Origin: Propionibacteriaceae bacterium
GTDB taxonomy: Bacteria; Actinomycetota; Actinomycetes; Propionibacteriales; Propionibacteriaceae
Assembly (NCBI GenBank): GCA_030544185.1
Contig: JAUNRO010000065.1
Span: 1 to 12,191, forward strand
Length of the DNA: 12,191 nucleotides
Direction: 5' to 3'
Below the pieces are notes generated by a model. It did no database searches, was not told the DNA's origin, and saw only the letters and a list, made by a program, of their open reading frames with translations. Shown here piece after piece: positions 8,001-12,191 of the stretch (position 1 is its first letter; each line of letters begins with the position of its first letter). A program made the translations under genes and the position numbers.

Positions 8001-8490
8001 TATCACGTGGGAGACCGAGCCGTCCCGTCTCCCTGACGCGAAGGCCGACATCAAGTACGACGCCGCCACCGAGACCTTGCACGTATCTGACGGCGTCCTG
8101 ACCGGTGTCCCCGCCGCGGTATGGAACTTCGAGATCAGCGGGATGAGCGTGATCCCGAAGTGGCTTGGTTACCGCATGTCCAAGCCCGCGGGTCGGGCCG
8201 CGTCAAGCAAGTCCCCACTCGACCACATACGTCCGACCACTTGGGCACCCGAATGGAGCATCGAGCTCGTGGAGATCGTCGCGGCTATCAAGGAGACCCT
8301 GTACCTGGTTCCCGGGGGCGTCACTCTTCTGGATGCGATTGTTGCTGGCCCTCTCGTCGCCGCAGCCGAACTTCCACCGGTTCCCGCTCATCTCCGCAAG
8401 ACCCCTACCGGAAAGGCGGTGGCGGGCCAGGACGAGATCACCTTCGACGACGGCATGCTGCCGGGTACCAACGAAGGCGGCCTCTTCTGA
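5044..8490 (+). CDS. gamma-class N6-adenine DNA methyltransferase with type ISP-like specificity domain
   Basis: This large methyltransferase (1148 residues) should methylate adenine in DNA using S-adenosylmethionine. Motif I is FDPANGTGTF (426-435) and the catalytic motif IV is NPPY (535-538). GAFYTP (365-370), typical of N6-methylases of type I, IIG and ISP enzymes, precedes them. Residues from about 700 to the end resemble the type ISP C-terminal specificity region, including FAYAFGVLAGTDYTERF (921-937) and a PGPRMP segment. The N-terminal 300 residues hold an unrecognised alpha/beta domain (QNFGVFFLNFDGR near 79-91) without a PD-(D/E)XK motif that I can defend. ATG 5044 overlaps the helicase stop by one base and follows a GAGGTG; the frame opens further upstream at 4792, inside the helicase gene, with an Arg-rich shadow translation. 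It is probably the modification and target-recognition subunit, with the upstream PLD-helicase as cleavage subunit. A bifunctional IIG enzyme is less likely. Confidence 0.9.
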   Translation: MVADPKLRELIRNAPKDTWALIDFLRDGLSWPLPDIAELQSDEVLIDWKPEELHLDPAKVAKLIDITQLPPLTAKQNFGVFFLNFDGRNLPITAVRRLVHRLVSNKRGKGVGTHPTWALDDLLFFCFANGEEKVIHVVNFREKEGKRVLRVLSWSDKPTEARLDLLVRKAVPELSWTAEDAPRLVVDPVGSRALAGYREGLRTAKQLSRRMAEVAQDVRDEIADLLAVETQTGPIRSLYRDVREQLLGDITQERFADVYAQTMVYGLLTARIAHPEQFESEQSLAVLKFDNEFLDAIYARFREGSDGIIDVDELGLADLAEQLTGTNVDELLADFGADNQRDDPVVYFYEEFLAQYDPAQRKDLGAFYTPKPVVRYIVSTVDDALKSFGLPLGVADPTTWGEFVKSHPEISIPKGALAEDHVVSMFDPANGTGTFLVEWLEQAKRNAGEVGVKTALDHASALEISLASYAVSHLKVSLDLPEELREQSRIPVFLGDTLSQKRVARLSGLDDPIGAEGVQADRVKYEWHHNVLIGNPPYDRVESRGTGGFITAVTKGNKALGERSLFDDIFDDAKKHVIFSAHASLYNLYVYFWRWAIWKVFEENSGPAVASMITASSWLDGPGFLGLRRLAREVADEIIVVDLHGDNKGTRKDENVFDIESPVAIVTLIRHGKGDRSKPALVRYASLTGTRANKLAALTQLAAGETTLTTREASADWHAPLVPTAGGADWAACPKVTDLFPMQQPGMMINRTWPAAPDMDTLERRWTTFVATDVPDERARHYVTPSTGRRITTKVPGMSMLADLKKNAPHEPIVRFGMRSFDRQWILEDPRLIALERPALWASLSTKQVFLTTMTTTSLGGGPAATLTTAVPDKHHFRGSYGGKDVLPLYRDAKGTPNADPAALKVLSGKLGVKVTVEQLFAYAFGVLAGTDYTERFHEALETPGPRMPVTADPELFARMTKHGEKLIWLQTFGERFGTGTLPTSGITWETEPSRLPDAKADIKYDAATETLHVSDGVLTGVPAAVWNFEISGMSVIPKWLGYRMSKPAGRAASSKSPLDHIRPTTWAPEWSIELVEIVAAIKETLYLVPGGVTLLDAIVAGPLVAAAELPPVPAHLRKTPTGKAVAGQDEITFDDGMLPGTNEGGLF

Positions 8491-9587
8491 TGAACTTCAA
8501 GCCAAACCTGTCGGTCAAGGAGGGCCTCGACCACCTCGCCAAGCGTCTTGACCCGATCATCGGCGAGCGTCTCGCGTCCAACCTCGGCGGACACCCGTGG
8601 ACCGTCGTGTTGGAGATTCTCGACCAGAAGAAGGGGTTCACGAGCGGCTACAAGTACTGGACCTACGACCTCCAAGCTCAGCTCCGCATGCTCACCGAAC
8701 GGCTTGGCGACTTCGGATACCCGTTCGATGATCAGCACCGGACGGTCAGCACGATCGGCAACGAGTTGCGAATCGTGCGCAAGCAGATGGCGCACATGCA
8801 CGACTTCACGGTCGACGAAGCGTTCCGGGCCAACGACTTCGCTGTCCGGCTGTTGCAGCACTTCGGAGACGCCGATGGCTTGGAGGAATCGAAGCGCATC
8901 CGACATGAGGCTCTCGCAGCGCTGGCCATGCAGGAGGGCGTGACAGAGCAGCTTGCGGCTGATGCCGCGTTTGTTCCTACTACCAGCGCGGAGGAACCAC
9001 CAGCCGCTTCGTCCGCGAAGGAGCTCGAGGCCGTCGCGCCTGACCCCGAAGTGTTCGAGCGCGAGCCCAGTGTCATCGGTGACAAGCGTCTTGCGTTCGA
9101 GCCATGGTCAGTGGTTCAGGTTGGCGGCGTCGACGTGCTCGACGACCTTCCCAAGAAGGTGGCCAAGGAGAAGGTCCGCGCAGTGGCTGTCGAAATCGCC
9201 ACCTACGAGGGCCCTATCCACCTAGACCGCCTCACCGACAGGACGGCACAGTCGTTCGGCCTCCAGCGCGTCAGCTCGAACCGCGCGAAGAAGATCTCAT
9301 ACCAGGTCCAGCAAGCAGGTCTGTTCGTCGACGAGGACAAATTCGTCTGGCCCCGCGAGATCGAGCCGGCGACGTGGGCCGAGTTCCGTCCCAACGACAG
9401 CGCTGCCGACCGCCCTTTCCTGCATATCAGCCCGATCGAGATTGCCAACGCCGCCCGCTTCATCAAGTCCAGGCATCCTGATATTGACGCCGACCATCTC
9501 GACGTCGCCATCCTTCGGACCTTCGGCCGCAAACGACGCACCAAGAAGCTCGGGACTCACCTCGCCAAGGCAAAGGAGCTCTTGTGA
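8490..9587 (+). CDS. Swt1-like HEPN protein with DUF3320-like C-terminal domain
   Basis: Two domains are visible in this 365-residue protein. Residues 1-125 form a helical HEPN domain of Swt1 type: NELRIVRKQMAH ends in R97-x4-H102, the ribonuclease signature of HEPN toxins, followed by a family-like helix (DEAFRANDFAVRLL). Swt1 proteins usually have Asn after this Arg; here it is Lys98. A low-complexity Ala/Glu/Pro linker (about 150-190) leads to a DUF3320-like region (about 225-365; EGPIHLDRL, GLQRVSSNR, GLFVDEDKFVWP), found at the C-terminus of DUF4011-type helicases and in other defence proteins, probably a winged-helix-like module. ATG 8490 overlaps the methylase stop (TGATG), with GAAGGCGG upstream at about 8473-8480. 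As the last operon gene it may be an RNA-cleaving effector triggered by the methylase/helicase, or a regulatory subunit. The domain call is good, the activity inferred. Confidence 0.8.
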   Translation: MNFKPNLSVKEGLDHLAKRLDPIIGERLASNLGGHPWTVVLEILDQKKGFTSGYKYWTYDLQAQLRMLTERLGDFGYPFDDQHRTVSTIGNELRIVRKQMAHMHDFTVDEAFRANDFAVRLLQHFGDADGLEESKRIRHEALAALAMQEGVTEQLAADAAFVPTTSAEEPPAASSAKELEAVAPDPEVFEREPSVIGDKRLAFEPWSVVQVGGVDVLDDLPKKVAKEKVRAVAVEIATYEGPIHLDRLTDRTAQSFGLQRVSSNRAKKISYQVQQAGLFVDEDKFVWPREIEPATWAEFRPNDSAADRPFLHISPIEIANAARFIKSRHPDIDADHLDVAILRTFGRKRRTKKLGTHLAKAKELL

Positions 9588-9651
9588 GCGTTCTGTAGCA
9601 CGCCGTCTGGACCCACGCCACGACATACCGAGCTGCCCAGCCAGCCCCGTC

Positions 9652-9945
9652 CTACGGCGCCCCGTCGTCACGCCAGACCTGCCAGATGGTTTCCGAGACC
9701 TCGGCATAGTTCTCAGCTGGTCCCGCAATCTCCTCGTCGAACCAGCGGACAAACGTCGCGTGCGTCAGATCCACGACGTCGGCGTGGCTCCTGGCCTGAG
9801 GAAGCCCAGCGACAATGGTCTCTGCCTCTACGTCGTACTCGTCAGGGTTCGTCCCGGCGTTGATGCCCACCGGGTCTGCGGTGTAGAGAATCGCCGAGAC
9901 AGCATCCACCAGCTCGCTCGAGGATGCGCTGTTCATGTCGGTCAC
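9652..9945 (-). CDS. small DUF1871-like hypothetical protein
   Basis: A 97-residue acidic soluble protein. The layout DPVGIN...DEYDVEAETIV and the closing YAEVSETIWQVW resemble DUF1871-type proteins (DPIGI, then DEYD, then a C-terminal helix containing an IA.DIW-like pattern), small proteins of unknown function often seen near toxins or in Bacillus. The family call is tentative. The GTG at 9945 has GGTGATTGA immediately upstream; the ATG at 9936 is the alternative. It lies 38 bases after the stop of the HNH gene in the same direction, so the two are probably one transcript. It is convergent with the defence operon, with 64 bases between stops and no clear terminator in that gap. Confidence 0.65.
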   Translation of the reverse strand: MTDMNSASSSELVDAVSAILYTADPVGINAGTNPDEYDVEAETIVAGLPQARSHADVVDLTHATFVRWFDEEIAGPAENYAEVSETIWQVWRDDGAP

Positions 9946-9983
9946 TCAATCACCGTAGCGGCCAGGGCCGACAGCGAATCGGC

Positions 9984-11978
9984 TCAGAACGACCAGGGGG
10001 TGATGTCCTTGACCTTGCGCCGGCCTCGATCGAGGACTCTGGCTGGGCTGACGCTGTCGCCGGGACAGGTGGGGTCCGGAATCGTCGGGGCCGTGTCGGC
10101 CCGGGGCGGAGTGGATCGCGGACCGGCGGGCACCGTCAACGGGTCATCGTCGAGGGAGATCTCGGCAGCGTCCTCGCCGAGGATGATGGCGAGCAACCGC
10201 TCCGGGCTGGCTCGGTTGACCCGCTCTCGATCGTCCGGAGCTGGAGGCCAGGTGACAGTGGGTCTGGAGCGTCGGTCCTCGAACTGATCCGGCGGATCAA
10301 GCGTGCCGATGGCGATATCGGGCAGGGTTGTCCGACGCGATCCGGTCCGTGAGTTGACCCACCACGTGGCTCCGGTGTCCGGGTCGAGGAGATAGCTCCA
10401 CTCGCGGCGCTGCTTGGCCCGGTGGTGCCGGCGACACAGTCCAGCGAGGTTCTCCCCGCAGGTCTGGCCGGCGCCGCCATCGGGAGCTGCGTGGTCGTAC
10501 GGCTCGGCATGGTCGAGGTCGCACCGGGCTGCCCGCATGGTGCAGCCGAAGAACCGGCATCGCCCGTCGCGAGCACGGACCAGATCGGCCATCGCGCGAG
10601 GCGGGCGGTATCCCTCGTGGATGTAGGACAGCAGGGTGCCGCGCTCTGAGTCGATGAGCGCCGTGGAGATCGTTGTCCCGAAGGTCGTGATGAGTGACTC
10701 GATGACGTCCGGAGGGATGTATCCGACACCGGACAGGTGGACCCCGGACAGCCACCAGGCGCGCTCCTCGGCTGAGCACCCCGGAGGGACATAACCCGCC
10801 GCGCTCACGGGGTGGGCCGCCCAGTCGGGCACGCGGGCCGCCCACTCGCGCTCGGTCTCGCTCGGCTCACCGGGCGGGGGCGCCTCGGGGTCGCGGAGGT
10901 CGACGGGGGCCTCGCCCGTCCGGGCATAGGCACTCGTGACGACGGGGATTCCAAGGGTCACCGAGGTGCGGACATCGACGTTGGACAGAGCGAGGTCGAC
11001 GAAGGCATCGAGCCTGGCCTGGTCCATCGTGAGCTCGGGGTTGTCGCGGACGTGCTCGCGGGCGAGCACGGAGGCCGCATTCCAGATCGCCGCGGCCTGG
11101 TGGCTCGGCATCCTCGCCGTGATCTCGGTGAGTCCAGGCTCGGACTCCCACATCTCGAGGGCACGGCGCGGGCGGGCCTCCGTGGCACGCTTCGGGAGCA
11201 GGTCGGGCCGGATCCGGCCGAGCGCATAGCGGACGAGGGCGCGAATCCGCGTCGGGTCGGTCGTGCGCAGCCGGGGAGCGATCCACTCATCGACCGCCCG
11301 AGCCGTCTCGTCGTCGACACCGAGCTCGTCGAGGAGGTCCGCGGCGCGCTGCACCTGCCACGTCTCCAGATCGCCGTCGAGCACGACCGTCAGGCTGTCC
11401 GGGAGGCGCGACGCCAGACCGGCATGCTTGTGCACTCGGGTCCCCGCCGTGCGGGACGACAGGCGGAGCAGCTGGCCGATGTCGAGCGCTGCCCACTCGC
11501 TGACGAACCCGCGCGCCCGGATCGACTGAACGGTCGTGTCCATCCCATCGACGTCATGCTCCTCGCGACGTGCATAGCCCGCGGTCGCGACGACGCCGAC
11601 TGCCTCGGCCGCCCGCTGCAGCCGGCTGGCCTCACGCAGCACCTGCGCAAGGTCCTCCATCGCAACGAGCTGGTGAGCACTGGCGTCCTGGACGGTCTCG
11701 TACTGGTCCTGGACCGCTCCGACCGCGTGTCGCAGTGCCATGACCACATCACGCAGCGGCCCAGCCAGGCCGACGCGCTCGCACGGGTCATCACAGGAGT
11801 CGTCGCACGTGCCTGGCTCGCAACCCTCACCGCTGAAGCTGTCCGCCGCATAGGCAGCCGGCTCGTGCGCCTCGGGGTCGAGGACGGGGTACTCGGGATC
11901 AAGGACCCACGGCGGCGCCGCCAGGCTCCGACGCCCGGGCACGATGGACGCCGCTACTCCGCCAGGAACTGCGGTCAT
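9984..11978 (-). CDS. DUF222/13E12-family HNH endonuclease-like protein
   Basis: This 664-residue protein has the layout of the actinobacterial DUF222/13E12 repeat family: a helical DUF222 region (about 75-350) and a C-terminal HNH domain (about 466-545). The HNH part shows C474 and C479, D489-H490, N510 and C515-x2-H518-H519, so metal and catalytic residues look intact. Relatives occur in many copies in actinobacterial genomes and are often annotated as HNH endonucleases, without well-settled function; the M. tuberculosis members include DNA damage-induced genes. The start ATG 11978 is preceded by AAGGGGG five bases away. The first 75 residues are extra, acidic and include four Cys (53, 58, 62, 66). 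The last 120 residues are Pro/Arg/Asp-rich and probably disordered. It runs convergent to the defence operon, and no link to it is implied. Confidence 0.88.
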   Translation of the reverse strand: MTAVPGGVAASIVPGRRSLAAPPWVLDPEYPVLDPEAHEPAAYAADSFSGEGCEPGTCDDSCDDPCERVGLAGPLRDVVMALRHAVGAVQDQYETVQDASAHQLVAMEDLAQVLREASRLQRAAEAVGVVATAGYARREEHDVDGMDTTVQSIRARGFVSEWAALDIGQLLRLSSRTAGTRVHKHAGLASRLPDSLTVVLDGDLETWQVQRAADLLDELGVDDETARAVDEWIAPRLRTTDPTRIRALVRYALGRIRPDLLPKRATEARPRRALEMWESEPGLTEITARMPSHQAAAIWNAASVLAREHVRDNPELTMDQARLDAFVDLALSNVDVRTSVTLGIPVVTSAYARTGEAPVDLRDPEAPPPGEPSETEREWAARVPDWAAHPVSAAGYVPPGCSAEERAWWLSGVHLSGVGYIPPDVIESLITTFGTTISTALIDSERGTLLSYIHEGYRPPRAMADLVRARDGRCRFFGCTMRAARCDLDHAEPYDHAAPDGGAGQTCGENLAGLCRRHHRAKQRREWSYLLDPDTGATWWVNSRTGSRRTTLPDIAIGTLDPPDQFEDRRSRPTVTWPPAPDDRERVNRASPERLLAIILGEDAAEISLDDDPLTVPAGPRSTPPRADTAPTIPDPTCPGDSVSPARVLDRGRRKVKDITPWSF

Positions 11979-12035
11979 CGGATCCCCCTTCCCCCGGGTT
12001 CATCGTGCGTTCAACTTATTCAAACGTATGATTGG

Positions 12036-12065
12036 ATACTACCCGTCCCACCCGGCACCTGACAA
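12036..12065 (-). promoter_or_regulatory. promoter of the HNH gene
   Basis: On the minus strand TTGTCA (complement of 12060-12065) and TAGTAT (complement of 12036-12041) stand 18 bases apart. They match five of six and four of six consensus positions. The predicted start is near 12029, giving a leader of about 50 bases before ATG 11978. The leader contains a TTGAA-TAAG-TTGAA direct repeat (12012-12025 region), which is not an SOS-box palindrome. Confidence 0.55.
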
Positions 12066-12085
12066 GCCCTTTCCAGGCTGAATTT

Positions 12086-12105
12086 CATTGTTTCTCAATG
12101 TTTTT
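12086..12105. other. AT-rich CATTG/CAATG inverted repeat followed by five Ts
   Basis: CATTG (12086-12090) and CAATG (12096-12100) form a short stem with a five-base loop, followed by TTTTT (12101-12105). The patch is much more AT-rich than its surroundings. It lies upstream of the HNH promoter, so it could be a regulator site or an AT-rich UP-like element; the stem is too weak to call a terminator. Confidence 0.3.
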
Positions 12106-12191
12106 CACTGATCTGGCCGGATGGCAGAGTGCTCCTATCCTCAGTCTTCCACGGCCCTCCGACAGTGCTTCGCGACCGACGCATACCCCAC
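12106..12191. other. unresolved right edge, possible tail or start of a neighbouring gene
   Basis: Two readings are possible. On the plus strand an ATG at 12121 opens a frame that stays open to the window end, but it has no ribosome-binding site. On the minus strand the frame from 12191 ends at TGA (12141-12143) after 16 residues and could be the C-terminus of a gene entering from the right. Neither can be decided from 86 bases. Confidence 0.2.

Noticed and set aside
8121..8489. N-terminal extension of the HEPN frame by 123 residues
   Set aside because: It overlaps the methylase gene and looks like shadow translation; the HEPN domain begins properly at ATG 8490.
721..9587. Assignment of the operon to DISARM class 1
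   Set aside because: An SNF2-type protein, adenine methylase and PLD domain are present, but no DrmA helicase or DUF1998 protein DrmB lies in the window, and DndB-like and HEPN genes are not DISARM components.
10812..12062. 416-residue plus-strand frame over the HNH gene
   Set aside because: It is antisense to a clear DUF222/HNH protein, Arg/Gly-rich in composition, and has no domain signal.
12036..12065. PafBC-type DNA-damage promoter (TTGTCA start) or LexA box for the HNH gene
   Set aside because: TTGTCA is followed by GGTG rather than GTG and the -10 lies 24 bases from its start, not 17 as in the PafBC motif; no GAAC-N4-GTTC palindrome is present.

Overview
The window is GC-rich, with strong G/C third-position bias, GTG starts and a 13E12/DUF222-type HNH protein. 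This fits a high-GC actinobacterium (Nocardioides/Janibacter-like in feel, an inference only). No rRNA, tRNA, CRISPR array, integrase or IS element was seen.

Layout. Left edge (1-250): the tail of an unidentified plus-strand gene, a patch of 11-nt GACAC repeats, and a perfect 15-bp hairpin. A small unrecognised gene follows (about 221-598). Positions 599-720 form an unusual regulatory segment: nine ACGT cores in 84 bp with a partly regular 8/11-bp spacing (19-bp period), overlapping a 14-bp inverted repeat and a plausible promoter. Positions 721-9587 hold a compact four-gene plus-strand operon: (1) a DndB/DGQHR-like protein, (2) a large PLD-nuclease/SNF2-type helicase, (3) a large gamma-class N6-adenine DNA methyltransferase with a type ISP-like C-terminal specificity region, and (4) a Swt1-like HEPN protein with a DUF3320-like C-terminus. 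Genes 2/3 and 3/4 overlap by one base (ATGA and TGATG junctions). A convergent minus-strand pair follows: a small DUF1871-like protein (9652-9945), probably co-transcribed downstream of a DUF222/HNH endonuclease-like protein (9984-11978) that has its own recognisable promoter.

How it may work together. The operon reads as a defence or restriction-modification locus. Genes 2 and 3 together supply the parts of a type ISP enzyme (nuclease, helicase, methylase, target recognition) split over two chains, with a PLD nuclease in place of the usual Mrr-like one. Gene 1 may be the regulator, by analogy with DndB as a repressor of dnd clusters, acting at the ACGT-rich region just upstream. Gene 4 carries an R-x4-H HEPN ribonuclease motif and could be an abortive-infection effector or a sensor. 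The canonical DISARM genes drmA and drmB are absent, as are DndC/D/E and BREX components, so I do not recognise this exact gene set as a named system. That judgement is from memory and needs a database search.
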